A stretch of 64,000 bases of DNA from Geodermatophilus obscurus (GTDB lineage Bacteria; Actinomycetota; Actinomycetes; Mycobacteriales; Geodermatophilaceae). This document shows positions 52,855 through 61,999 of this stretch, piece by piece. The stretch spans positions 372,001 through 436,000 of the forward strand of contig NZ_FRDM01000001.1 of assembly GCF_900143215.1 (NCBI RefSeq), given 5' to 3'. The stretch's first letter is position 1, and the number at the start of each line of letters is the position of its first letter. The position numbers and the translations under genes are program-made. The notes under the pieces are model-generated. The model searched no databases and was not told the DNA's origin. It worked only from the letters and a program-made list of their open reading frames with translations.

Positions 52855-53417
52855 GCGCTTGATGCCGCCGCGTCGCTCGTCGCGGCGCTTGACCGAGCCC
52901 GGCGGGCCGACGATCTGACCCTGCGCGACTTCCGCGCCGCCATCGCAGGCGCCGAGATGACCAGTCGCTCCGCCGCCGTCGTCGGCGGCATGGCCGTAGA
53001 GGACGCCGGACCCCTGGTGGTCACCGGGCTCGCCTGGCAACTGGCCGGCCGCGCCAGCATGGTCTTCCACGACGGGAGAGTGAGGGAACCTGTCGACTCC
53101 CGGGCGTCGTGGCACACGCACGGGCGCTCGCCGACGTCCTGCGCTGCTGCGTCGGCGACCCGGCCGGCATCGCACACCCAGAGGATGCCCGGGACCTCCC
53201 GGGAGCGGCCGGCACGCTGGAGAATGTGGTCGGCCAGCTGCCGACCCTGGCCGACCAGCTCGTGGCCGCCGTCGACCGTTGGTCTCGGACCGGGCACCTG
53301 TACGCCGACGCGCGGGATCTGTCACCCATAGAGGACATGCCGGGGGAATGGGTCCAGGCAGTGCTCGCCGGACGCCACGTGCAAGTCGAACCCGCATGGC
53401 CAGCTTGGAAGTCTTGA
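52855..53417 (+). pseudogene. Decayed paralogue of the 13498 element gene
   Basis: From about 52858 the forward strand reads LDAAASLVAALDRARRADD, then LTLRDFRAAIAGAEMTSRSA and GLAWQLAGRASMVF, matching residues about 180-275 of the protein at 13498-14820. Near 53100 the match shifts frame and continues from 53109 (ARALADVLR, VDRWSRTGHLYADARDL, MPGEWVQAVLAGRHV) to a stop at 53417, short of the full C-terminus. It is therefore truncated at both ends and frameshifted. By eye the DNA is roughly 75-80 percent identical, so it is a diverged relative, not a fresh duplicate. Confidence 0.75.
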
Positions 53418-53562
53418 GATCGTCGGCGCGCTGCCGTCTGGTCCCGCCCGATGCGCTCGTCTGGTTGGTCACCATCGGCGGTGGCTGCGGGGCCGGGGCG
53501 GCGCGGAGCGTCGCCAGGACCGCCCGGCTCCAGGGTCACCGCTTCCGTCCTCGTGTCCCGCG

Positions 53563-54564
53563 TCAAGCCGTTGGCAGATCTTCGGTCTCGGGAAAGTTGG
53601 GGATCACCGGGTCGGCCAGACTCAGATGAACGTCGAGCGGGCGGTTCCAGGCCAGGGCCTCGTGCGGGCGGACGGTGTTGTACTCGACCCGGTAGTCCTC
53701 GGCGTGGGCGACCAGGTCCAGGGCGTCGGGGATCTCCTCGAGGAACAGCTTCTCGTACTTCAGCGAGCCGAAGCCGCGCTCGCGTGAGCCGTTCTGACCC
53801 GGGGTCTTCACGCGGGTGCGCACGTGCCGGAGCTCGGGGTGGGTGGCGATGAACGCCTCGAACCGAAACGACCGGAACGGCCCGCCGTTGTCGGTCACGA
53901 TTGTCACCAGCGGAATCACGTTGCCCTGCTCGTCGTGCTCGGCCAGGTCGACCAACGGCCGCCCGGCCAGGCGGGCGGCCTCGGTGAGCGCCAGCTCGAC
54001 CGCGGCGATCGCGTCGTGCTGGTTGGCCGTCGGGGCGATGTGCCAACCCAGCTCGTACTTGCTCCAGTAGTCCCGGCAGCCGGCCAGCCGCCACGTGCCG
54101 CCGCTGGTGGTCTCGAACTCGGAGAAGTCCAGCTGCCACACCTGATTCGGTCCGCTCGGCTCGGTGGCGAACGCGGCCTTGCGGCGGGCCGCGAGCTGAC
54201 GGCGTTCGCGCTGGTAGGTGGCCTCCAGCAGCAGCCCCTCATCGCGCAGCAGGCGCAGCACGGTGGCCTGGGAGACCCGATGGCCGTCGTGGCGGCACAT
54301 CGCCCACACCTTCCGATGCCCCCACGCCGGATGGGCCAGCGCGTACCGGCGGGCGGCGTCGCGGACGCGCTCGCGGGCCGGCCGCGGCCACGGGCCCCGC
54401 ATCGGCCGGGCGGTCCGGGCGCGGGCCTGGTGGCGGCGCCAGGTGCGCTCGGGCATGCCGATCAGAGAACAGAACCTCGTGGTCGGCATGCCCGCCTCGA
54501 CGCGGATCACCTCGAGGTCCGCGAAGGGCCCAGGCGACCCTCGGCGGACTTCTTCCACACCCAC
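53563..54564 (-). CDS. IS3-family transposase OrfB
   Basis: A 333-residue integrase-like transposase with a helix-turn-helix N-terminal region (GMPERTWRRHQARAR, HPAWGHRKVWAM) and an rve-type DDE core: D in VWQLDFSEF, D in VTIVTDNGGPF, and E in GSRERGFGSLKYEKLF. It overlaps orfA and lies in the -1 frame relative to it, the usual arrangement for a fused product made by frameshifting. No lesion is seen in this part. Confidence 0.9.
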   Translation of the reverse strand: MGVEEVRRGSPGPFADLEVIRVEAGMPTTRFCSLIGMPERTWRRHQARARTARPMRGPWPRPARERVRDAARRYALAHPAWGHRKVWAMCRHDGHRVSQATVLRLLRDEGLLLEATYQRERRQLAARRKAAFATEPSGPNQVWQLDFSEFETTSGGTWRLAGCRDYWSKYELGWHIAPTANQHDAIAAVELALTEAARLAGRPLVDLAEHDEQGNVIPLVTIVTDNGGPFRSFRFEAFIATHPELRHVRTRVKTPGQNGSRERGFGSLKYEKLFLEEIPDALDLVAHAEDYRVEYNTVRPHEALAWNRPLDVHLSLADPVIPNFPETEDLPTA

Positions 54565-54722
54565 AGCTCGACGGCGGCCTCACCGAGAGCCTGGGTCAGC
54601 TCGGCGACCTTGGCCTCCAGCTGTGCCTCACGGGTCGAGGGCCCGGACTTGCCGGCGACCAGGCCGGTCTTGCCGGCCTCCAGGAACTGGCGCTTCCAGT
54701 TGCCGACCGACTGCTCGGACAC
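54507..54722 (-). CDS. IS3-family transposase OrfA
   Basis: A 71-residue helix-turn-helix protein from a GTG at 54722 (VSEQSVGNWKRQFLEAGKTG). The frame continues upstream to a stop at about 54794, encoding VTVAEAARRAK, which belongs to the same helix-turn-helix but has no standard start codon. The true N-terminus is therefore uncertain and may be truncated. The leucine-zipper-like tail (AQLEAKVAELTQALGEAA) overlaps orfB. Confidence 0.65.
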   Translation of the reverse strand: MSEQSVGNWKRQFLEAGKTGLVAGKSGPSTREAQLEAKVAELTQALGEAAVELWVWKKSAEGRLGPSRTSR

Positions 54723-54891
54723 CTTCGCCCGCCGCGCGGCCTCGGCGACGGTGACCTCACTGAGCCATTCCCAGTAACCGAGGGCTGCAGGTCAGGGACA
54801 CGCCGAGGGCGGCGAGATGACCGGAAGGAGCGCAGGACCTCGGTAGGAGGGACGTCCTTCCACAGATGTCCAGCCGCACCGAGGTCCTGCT

Positions 54892-55743
54892 GTGTCCGAT
54901 CCTGTCAGCTACACCGCCGTGCTCCCGGCCAGGGAGTCCACCGTGCTGTTCGTGTCCGGCCTACTGGCCGCCGAGCGCCGTCGCCGGGGCACCCGAGGCC
55001 GCCGCCGGGCGCTGGGCTGCTACCGGCAGGCGGTGCTGATCCTGCGGTGATTCCTCGACGGCACCCGGCTGGCGCAGCTGGCCGCCGACAACCGGATCGG
55101 CCGGTCGACCGCCTACCGCTACCTGCATGAGGGCATCGACGTCCTCGCCGACCGCGCACCCGGACTGCGCGGAGCGCTGCTGGCCGCCCGCGCCGCCGGC
55201 CACCCGCACGTCACCGTGGACGGCACGCTGATCCGGACCGACCGCTGCCAGGTGCCCGGCCCGACCGCCCGGACCGACCGATCCGGCCGCCGGGTGGACC
55301 TGTGGTGGTCGGGCAAGCACGCCGCCCACGGCGGCAACATCCAGGTCATCGCCGCGCCCGACGGGTGGCCGCTGTGGACCTCGCCGGTGCGGCCCGGCCG
55401 CGAGCACGACACCACCGCCCTGCGCACCCATCCCGAGGCGCTGCCGCTGCTGGCCCAGTGGACCGACACCGAGCATGCCGCGCTGGGCGACCTGGGCTAC
55501 GAGGGCGAACGCGACGTGCTGACCACCCCGGTCAAGACTCCCGCCGGGCGCCCGCTGACCGACGATGAGCGCTGTCTCAACCTGCTGCACGCGGCCACCC
55601 GCGCCCCGGCCGAACGCGGCAACTCCTTGCTCAAGACCACCTTCAAGGCGCTGCGCCGGGTCAGCCTCTGCCCCTGGCGCATCGGCGCGATCACCGCCGC
55701 CGCCCTCGTCCTGCTCCACCACATGCACGACCGCACCACATGA
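54892..55743 (+). pseudogene. IS5-family (DDE_Tnp_4 type) transposase with internal stop
   Basis: A GTG at 54892 starts a frame of 284 codons with one TGA at 55048-55050, in the sequence LILR-stop-FLDGTRLAQLAADN. Relatives usually have a tryptophan there, and TGG to TGA is a single change. After the stop the DDE core is intact: VTVDGTLIRTDR, GLPDY-like TSPVRPGREHD, LGDLGYEGERD and AERGNSLLKTTFKAL. Without readthrough the product is split, and an internal start at 55216 would lack the helix-turn-helix. Confidence 0.75.
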
Positions 55744-56014
55744 TCAACACGCTGGCGAAGCCCTTACCGGGAAAGGCTCATTGCGTAGGCGGCGCCGGAG
55801 GAGGCGTCTGCTGGCGAAGGCCTTCTATGGGTTCTTTACCGCTGGGTTCGGACCAGGGCGTGGGTCCGCCTGATGAGGTGTCACGCGGCCGCGCCTGAGT
55901 GCGGGCTGGCGCCACCGACCGCGGCGACTCGCATCGGAGCATGGCACGGACACCGTGCCGACGCGCTCTCGCGGCTACGAGGCAGGCAAGCAGATAAGAC
56001 CGTCCGCCAGTAGG

Positions 56015-56872
56015 TCAGCGGATCCGAGGTGATCTTGGCCGGGTGTCCCAGCGGTAGAGGTACCAGGCGGCTCGTCGTAGTGCACGCACGGTGACGATGG
56101 CCGCGGCCAGGGCCAGGTAGGCGTCGACGCAGCTACGGCGGCGTTCGGTGCAGCGGCGCAGGCGGCCGAAGTCGTTGAGCCAGGAATTCGCGCGTTCCAC
56201 GACCCATCGCTTGCCGACCTGGATGGGAGCGGGTGTGCCACGGGCGGCGATCTGGCCGCGCAGGCCGCGCTCGGCGAGTGCCTCGCGGCAGGGCCGGTAG
56301 TCGTAGCCGGCGTCCAGGTGCACCGTCGCCTCGGCCGGCAGGGGCTGAAAGTCCTTGAGCGCATCGAGGGTTGGGCCCAGCAGCGCGTGATCGACGGTGT
56401 TGGCCGGCGCAGACACCGTGGCCATCGGCACGCCGGCGCCGTCGGACAGCTGGGACCGCTTCATTCCGCCCTTGCCCCGGTCCACCGGGCTGCGGCCGGC
56501 GCATTCTCCGCCGCAGGGAGCCTTGGTCGTGCAGCCGTCGACGGCCACGTCGGCCAAATCCAGGCCGATCATCGTGTCGTAGGCGTCCAGTGCAGCCAGC
56601 CGCAGGGCATCGAAGATGCCCTGCCGGATCCATTCGTCCCGGCGGCGACGCAGAGTGGTGGCCGAGCAGGTGGCGTCGGCGATCCGCTCGTATCCGGCGC
56701 CGAAGACCAGCGCCTCGATGAGCTTGTCGAGCACCACCGCGTCGTCGATCCGTGGTCGGTGACAGCCCAGCGGATGGTCATCGACCTGCGGCGGCAGCAG
56801 CGCGAGGAACTGCTCGCGCAGCGGGTCAAGGATGCAGGATGGGACGGCAGGCACGAGCGGTCCACAGCTCAC
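56015..56872 (-). CDS. IS5-family transposase, intact
   Basis: A 285-residue DDE transposase. The N-terminal domain has RIDDAVVLDKLIEALVFGAG and RRRRDEWIRQGIFD. Catalytic region: ADVAVDGCTTKAP, VHLDAGYDYRPCREAL, and the final acidic residue in GKRWVVERANSWLNDF. Length is full and no lesion is seen. A short inverted repeat, AGGCAGGCA at 55981-55989 against TGCCTGCCT at 56907-56915, may belong to its ends, giving an element of roughly 0.93 kb. The target duplication is not clear. Confidence 0.88.
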   Translation of the reverse strand: MSCGPLVPAVPSCILDPLREQFLALLPPQVDDHPLGCHRPRIDDAVVLDKLIEALVFGAGYERIADATCSATTLRRRRDEWIRQGIFDALRLAALDAYDTMIGLDLADVAVDGCTTKAPCGGECAGRSPVDRGKGGMKRSQLSDGAGVPMATVSAPANTVDHALLGPTLDALKDFQPLPAEATVHLDAGYDYRPCREALAERGLRGQIAARGTPAPIQVGKRWVVERANSWLNDFGRLRRCTERRRSCVDAYLALAAAIVTVRALRRAAWYLYRWDTRPRSPRIR

Positions 56873-56969
56873 GGAGCGTTAGCACCTTCGCGAGCGTGGC
56901 CCTCGTGCCTGCCTTGTGATGATCAGCCACGCCGTCAGCCGCAACCGTGCCTACTGGCGGCGCCTCTAA

Positions 56970-57878
56970 GAAGACGTTGCATTAGTTCGTCGGTAGGCGT
57001 CGGGCGCAGATGAGGGTGACGGCCAGGCGGACCAGCGCGGTGATCGTCCGCGCGCTGCGGTCGTAGCGCAGGGCGAGGCGTTTGTAGGACAGCAGCCAGC
57101 CCAGGGTCCGTTCGACGACCCAGCGGTGGCGGCCGAGACGGGCGCTGGAGTCGCGGCCGATGCGGGCGATCCGCGCGGTGATCCCGCGCCGACGCAGATA
57201 CCGGCGGACCCGCGGGTTGTCATAGCCCTTGTCGCCGTGCAGCTTGAGCGGGCGGCGGCGGGGATGTCCGCGGCCGCCGCGGCGGATCGCCGGCATCGAG
57301 TCCAGGATCGGCTCGACCAGCATGCTGTCGTGCCGGTTCGCGCCGGAGACCAGCACGTTCAGCGGCAGTCCGTGCGCGTCGACGAGCAGGTGGTACTTGC
57401 TGCCGGCCTTGCCCCGGTCGGTCGGGTTCGGCCCGGTCAGCTCACCCCCCTTTTCGCCCGGACACTGACCGAGTCCAGGCTCGCCCGCGACCAGTCCAGC
57501 CGGCCGGTCTCGCCGAGCCGGTCGAGTACCGACTGGTGCAGCCGGTCGAACACGCCGGCCTCGGCCCACTCGTGCATCGGGCGCCAGCAGGTCCAGCCCG
57601 AGCCGTAGCCGAGCTCGGTGGGCAGCTTGGCCCAGCCGATACCGGTGGAGAGCACGAACGCGATGCCCTCGAGCACGTCCCGGTCGCTAGTGCGAGGTCG
57701 GCCGGTGCGCCCGTGGAGGGCAGGGCGACGCGGTGGGATCAGCGGCTCGACCAGCGCCCACAGTTCGTCACTGATCAGCCGCGGCGGTGGGGAAGGCACC
57801 GGCGGCGACATGGCCGGCAGCCTGCGCCGATGCCAGGTCGTCAACCAGAGCCTGACGACCTACTTCCGCAACGTCTTC
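56970..57878. mobile_element. IS5-family insertion sequence of IS427 type
   Basis: The element is bounded by GAAGACGTTGC at 56970-56980 and its complement GCAACGTCTTC at 57868-57878. It is flanked by the 3-bp repeat TAA (56967-56969 and 57879-57881), as expected for TNA-targeting IS427-type elements. It encodes one transposase in two overlapping frames on the reverse strand. Confidence 0.85.
56982..57844 (-). CDS. IS5 (IS427-type) transposase made by -1 frameshifting
   Basis: The first frame runs from 57844 to 57437 (135 residues; helix-turn-helix half with LISDELWALVEPLIPPRRP and ending DSVSVRAKRGVS). The second frame, from the slip site to 56982, carries the DDE core: TDRGKAGSKYHLLVDAHGLP, LHGDKGYDNPRVRRYL and RHRWVVERTLGWLLSYKRL. 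The frames meet at a run AAAAGGGGGG on the reverse strand (57454 down to 57445), a classic slippery signal, and the second frame is -1 relative to the first. The fused product would be about 285 residues. Confidence 0.85.
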
Positions 57879-58021
57879 TAAATGGCCGCAAGCGCCGCCT
57901 GGCCGTCGAGACCGGCGGGTGCCTGCCATGGGCGGCAGACAGCGAGCAAGGCGGCAAGCCGCGACCTTGCGTCAGCCCTGACAGCAACAGGGCGGCGGGG
58001 CGGTCACCCTTCCGGTTGCAG

Positions 58022-61000
58022 TCAGGACGGCTCGTCCCCCAAACGGCTGAGGATTACCCGGTTGGCCTCGGCGACGTCGGCCAGCTGGGCGCGCAGTTCG
58101 TCGATGATCCGGTCCCGGTCGCGCATCTCCCGCCGCAGTTCCTCCACGCCGAGGGCAGGGTCCGGCTTGCGGCGGCCGATCACTCGGCGGATCACCCGTC
58201 GACGAAAGAAGGGACGCCGGCTGACCCGGCGCGCCGGCTGCTGTGTGGTCTCAATCTCGAGTTCGGCTCGGCCCAAGACGTCACCGAGTTCCCGTTGCAC
58301 GGCGACGAGCAATTGTGACGGATCGAGCCGCTCGAACTGCTCGAGCAGGCCGCGCAGGACCACCGCCCGCAGTCGCCCCATAGGTGCGCCTGGTCCTGTG
58401 TCGGGTTCGCGCTCCGGCGACCGGTAGGTCCTGGGGACTACATAGCAGGCGGCGGCCTCGACGGCCCAGCCCAGCAGCGGCCCGACCGGGACGATCGACA
58501 GCCAACGGGCCACGGTGGGGAACGAACCGGCATACCGGCGTCCCGAGGAATTGCAGACCCGATCGACTTGGCCGCCCCGGAAGCTCACCCAGCCGAGGAC
58601 GACGTCCGAGCCGTTCCCGTCCGACCCGTCGTCAGGGCAGTCGGGGATGAGCTGGTCGAAGAAGCAGTCCTTGAGGTGCTGCGCTACTGCTCCAGACAGG
58701 TCGGCGAAGGCCTCGCTCGCGGCGCGCCAGTAGCGCACCCGCTCGTCCACAGGCAGCTCGGGTGGGTTCCGGAGCACCTGCTCCGGATACACCGTGACCG
58801 CGCCACCGAGCCCGCTGAGCACGGCGACGGCCGGCTCCCGACGGGCGGAGCCGGGCACGGCCACCACGGAGCTGGGCCCGGCAGGCGTCGGGAGGGGTGT
58901 CGCGCCGGGCTCTCCTCGGAACGTGACCCGCAGGACGTACAGCCCATGGTTGTCCTCCGTGGTCAGCACCGCGGCGCCGTTCCCGGGGAGCGTGCTCAGG
59001 CTCGCTGTCGTGGCAGCCAGCGGGATCGTGGTGCCCGACGCCCCCCCGGTCCGTGGGTCGAACACGGTGACCTGTTTGCGGCCCGGCTGGTCACCGTCGA
59101 GAACGGTGATCAGCCAGAGCTGGTCGCCGTCCTCGATGACGGTGAGACCGTCGGCACCACCGCGTCCCATGCCGATCATCTCGGCCATGAAGGTTCCGGG
59201 GTCGGGGCCGCGGTTCACAACGGCCACGCGGTCGAAGCGGTCGGGTCGCTGCTCGGACCGGACGGACAGGTACAGCCGTCCGCGGGCGTCCACCACTAGG
59301 TCGCCGAAGGCCGCGAACGGGACGACCGGGTCTGGCCGCGATTCATCCTCGTCCCTGGCCAGGTGGAACAGCCCGCGGTCGACGCCGACCGCCCAGAGCC
59401 GATCCGGATCCTGCGGGTCCACGGCCAGGGCCGTGATCCGGACGGCACAGACGGTGCGCAGTTCGCCCCACGCGACGGTCTCCCCGGTGATCCGACCGGT
59501 CCGGAGAAGCGTGTCCTCCCCCTGCACCACCGCCACCGTCACCTCGTTGCTCCCTCGGAACACGACCGCGGCGACGGGGGACCGGACGGAGGCACGCTCG
59601 GTGGCGGGATCCGCACCCGAGAGGACGTTCACCGCGAACAACATCCGGTCGGCCTCGGCGTCGTACAGGTGGAGCACGGGTCCGCGGGCTCCGCCGATGG
59701 CGACGAAGTGCGGCGTGCGAGGACGCCAGTAGATGCGGGAGTGCGGTCGGGTGTGCACGGTCTGCAGCCGGTCGTCGAACGCGGCCAGGTGTGCCGGGTA
59801 CTCGGGGTAGGGGCGGGCACCATCGAGCAGCCCGCAGGACACCCGGCTGTGCAGGCGCGCCCGGAGACGCTGGTGCAGGGCGGCCAGCCGGATGTGCTCT
59901 GCCCGCGACAGGTGGACGCTCCCGCGGCTGGCCGGCGCGGCCAGCACCGCGACCAGGGATGTGGTGGAACTGCGCAGTCGGGCCAAGCCTGGTGGGCCGC
60001 CATCGCTCTCCCGCAGCTCGTCCAGCACGGCCTGGACGTCGTCGCGCAGCGGATACAGGCAGTCGGTGAGGAACCGGCCGACGATGGTGCCGTTCAGCAG
60101 CTCCAGCCCACGGCGCGGGCGGTGCGGGGCTCCGGCGACCTCGACGCCGACGGCCGACCGACGGAGCACCAGCGAGATCGACCCGCTGGCGTCATCGTCC
60201 AGGGCTCCCGGCACGCGGTCGGCCAGGTCGCGGGCATCGACCCGCAGCGTCTCCTCGAGGTCCAGGTCGCGTCCGTCCCGGTCCAGCGCGTAGCCGGGCT
60301 CGACGAGCGCGTGCCGGCGTTCACCTTCGGGATCCTCGGCGTCACAGGAGAGCCGCAGCCCGCAGACGATCCCCCACCCGTGCAGGTGGCGGTTGTGGTG
60401 TACGAGATTCCGCGCTCGGGACAGCCGGTCGAGGGCCTCCTGCACGGTATCGACGCCACTCAAGACGCCGTCGTCGGGGACGTAGCCCACGTGGTCGGCG
60501 CGCAGATCGGTCAGGGGCCGGAAGGTCGGGCGGCAGTCCCGGATGTCGACGACGGCGCCGTCGGCCACCTGCAACTCGGCGAGCGCGCCCCGGGCCCGGG
60601 TCGGGCCGACGGGGCGCCGCAGCAGGGGCGTGCCCTCGGCCGTCGGCCACTCGACGTCGGCGGTCACCGTGCGAGCCGGGATGAGCCAGTGGTCGCCATT
60701 GCTGAGCTCTTCGCCCTCCTCGAGGGCGAACCGGATCTCGATCCCGTCCTCGAGCGGGATCTGCACGTCCGGGACGACGTCCTGCTCGGGGCCCTCCCAG
60801 CGGCGCAGCCTCGGGATGTCCGGGAAGTCGGCGAGCTGAGGCACCTGGTCCTCGGGCAGCTCGACCGACAGCGCGGAGCCCTCCACCTGGCCCAGGCGGA
60901 CGAGGACGCCGGGCTCGCCGCGCAACTCGTGGCCGCGGTCGGTGACCTCGACCCAGTCGCCCGGCGTGAAGCCGTGCTCGCGGTCGGGGCCGGTGCTGTC

Positions 61001-61990
61001 GACGACAAGGCGGTGCGCGGCGTCGACGTCGACCCACCGGGCCTCCACGGAGCCGTTCTCGCGGGACCAGACGAACGTCGCAGGTCGGTCCGCGGTGACC
61101 GGCCGGTGGATCTCCACCCGGTACAGCTGGTTCTCCAACCGCCGGTAACCGCCCGCGGCCGGGATCGTGCAGTCGTCCGGTGCGACGGCGGTCGGGACGG
61201 CCCGCGCTGCGAGTCGACCTCGCGGCGCCTGCCGCAGTGGGGCACCCGCTGGCTCCCCGGTGGCCGGTTGGTGGAGCCGGACCTGCCAGACGACCTGCCG
61301 CCGGGCGCTGGTGTCGGCCCCGCCGAGTGCCGGCTCGAGCAGCGCCGGGTCCTCCAACGCCGTCACCGACCGCTCCCAGGCCTCCAGGTACACCAGCCAG
61401 GCGCCGTCCGGCAGCTCGACCCGTGGGCAGTCGCCCGCCGGTTCCACGACCATCGACAGGGACGCGGCGAACGGCTGCCGGGTGTAGCTGGCCGACCGTC
61501 GCACGGTCGCAGTTCCGGCCTCAGCGGCGGCGCGCTCCTGGTCGGTCAGCTCCTGGTCGAAGGTGACGGTGGTGCCCTCGGCGGTGCGCAGCCGCACCGG
61601 CCGCGGAGGGCCGTCCGCGGTCAGAAGCAGCCACTCACAGGACGCGAGGTCGCGCCCGTCGAGTTGCCGGTGCTCCACGGTCAGGCCTTCGGAGGCGGTC
61701 CCGGTGACGCGCACGGGGGCTGTGGTCGCCTCGACCGCGATCCCGTCGACGTAGATCCGGCCGGGGTGGATCAGTAGGTCGCCGTCGACGGCGCTGATGC
61801 GGAAGGCGTCGCCGTCGTCGGGGACCCCGCAACGCCCCACCAGGTCGCCGAGGGTCCGCCGTTCCCGGTCGAGGGCGATGTCGAGGGCCTCGTTGGCGTC
61901 GGCGTCGACGGTGACGCGTCCCTGCTCGGTGACGACGCCGGCGTAGCCGCGTTCGGGCCGGAACGTGGAGCGGGAGAGGTCGAGGTACAT
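58022..61990 (-). CDS. DUF6519-like contractile-injection/phage-tail locus protein
   Basis: A 1322-residue protein; ATG at 61990 with GGGAG upstream. The N-terminus (MYLDLSRSTFRPERGYAGVV, then QGRVTVDADANEALDIALDR) is the signature of the DUF6519 proteins found in extracellular contractile injection or phage-tail-like loci. Repeated beta segments in the middle (about residues 760-1090) look like a propeller, and the C-terminus is a coiled coil (LRREMRDRDRIIDELRAQL). It likely forms part of a baseplate, fibre or cargo-binding assembly. It follows the next gene upstream by 9 bases in one operon. Confidence 0.72.
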   Translation of the reverse strand: MYLDLSRSTFRPERGYAGVVTEQGRVTVDADANEALDIALDRERRTLGDLVGRCGVPDDGDAFRISAVDGDLLIHPGRIYVDGIAVEATTAPVRVTGTASEGLTVEHRQLDGRDLASCEWLLLTADGPPRPVRLRTAEGTTVTFDQELTDQERAAAEAGTATVRRSASYTRQPFAASLSMVVEPAGDCPRVELPDGAWLVYLEAWERSVTALEDPALLEPALGGADTSARRQVVWQVRLHQPATGEPAGAPLRQAPRGRLAARAVPTAVAPDDCTIPAAGGYRRLENQLYRVEIHRPVTADRPATFVWSRENGSVEARWVDVDAAHRLVVDSTGPDREHGFTPGDWVEVTDRGHELRGEPGVLVRLGQVEGSALSVELPEDQVPQLADFPDIPRLRRWEGPEQDVVPDVQIPLEDGIEIRFALEEGEELSNGDHWLIPARTVTADVEWPTAEGTPLLRRPVGPTRARGALAELQVADGAVVDIRDCRPTFRPLTDLRADHVGYVPDDGVLSGVDTVQEALDRLSRARNLVHHNRHLHGWGIVCGLRLSCDAEDPEGERRHALVEPGYALDRDGRDLDLEETLRVDARDLADRVPGALDDDASGSISLVLRRSAVGVEVAGAPHRPRRGLELLNGTIVGRFLTDCLYPLRDDVQAVLDELRESDGGPPGLARLRSSTTSLVAVLAAPASRGSVHLSRAEHIRLAALHQRLRARLHSRVSCGLLDGARPYPEYPAHLAAFDDRLQTVHTRPHSRIYWRPRTPHFVAIGGARGPVLHLYDAEADRMLFAVNVLSGADPATERASVRSPVAAVVFRGSNEVTVAVVQGEDTLLRTGRITGETVAWGELRTVCAVRITALAVDPQDPDRLWAVGVDRGLFHLARDEDESRPDPVVPFAAFGDLVVDARGRLYLSVRSEQRPDRFDRVAVVNRGPDPGTFMAEMIGMGRGGADGLTVIEDGDQLWLITVLDGDQPGRKQVTVFDPRTGGASGTTIPLAATTASLSTLPGNGAAVLTTEDNHGLYVLRVTFRGEPGATPLPTPAGPSSVVAVPGSARREPAVAVLSGLGGAVTVYPEQVLRNPPELPVDERVRYWRAASEAFADLSGAVAQHLKDCFFDQLIPDCPDDGSDGNGSDVVLGWVSFRGGQVDRVCNSSGRRYAGSFPTVARWLSIVPVGPLLGWAVEAAACYVVPRTYRSPEREPDTGPGAPMGRLRAVVLRGLLEQFERLDPSQLLVAVQRELGDVLGRAELEIETTQQPARRVSRRPFFRRRVIRRVIGRRKPDPALGVEELRREMRDRDRIIDELRAQLADVAEANRVILSRLGDEPS

Positions 61991-61999
61991 CGTGCTCCC

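Larger units (their letters stand above)
53554..54800. mobile_element. IS3-family insertion sequence, probable extent
   Basis: orfA and orfB of an IS3 element lie on the reverse strand. The proposed ends are TGTCCC at 53554 and GGGACA ending at 54800, which are complementary and fit the TG...CA ends of the family, though the repeats match only partly further in. No target duplication was found. The orfA start is unclear. Confidence 0.5.

Noticed and set aside
59363-61777. 804-codon forward frame opposite the DUF6519-like gene
   Set aside because: A typical shadow frame in a GC-rich genome; the reverse frame carries the family signature and a ribosome binding site.
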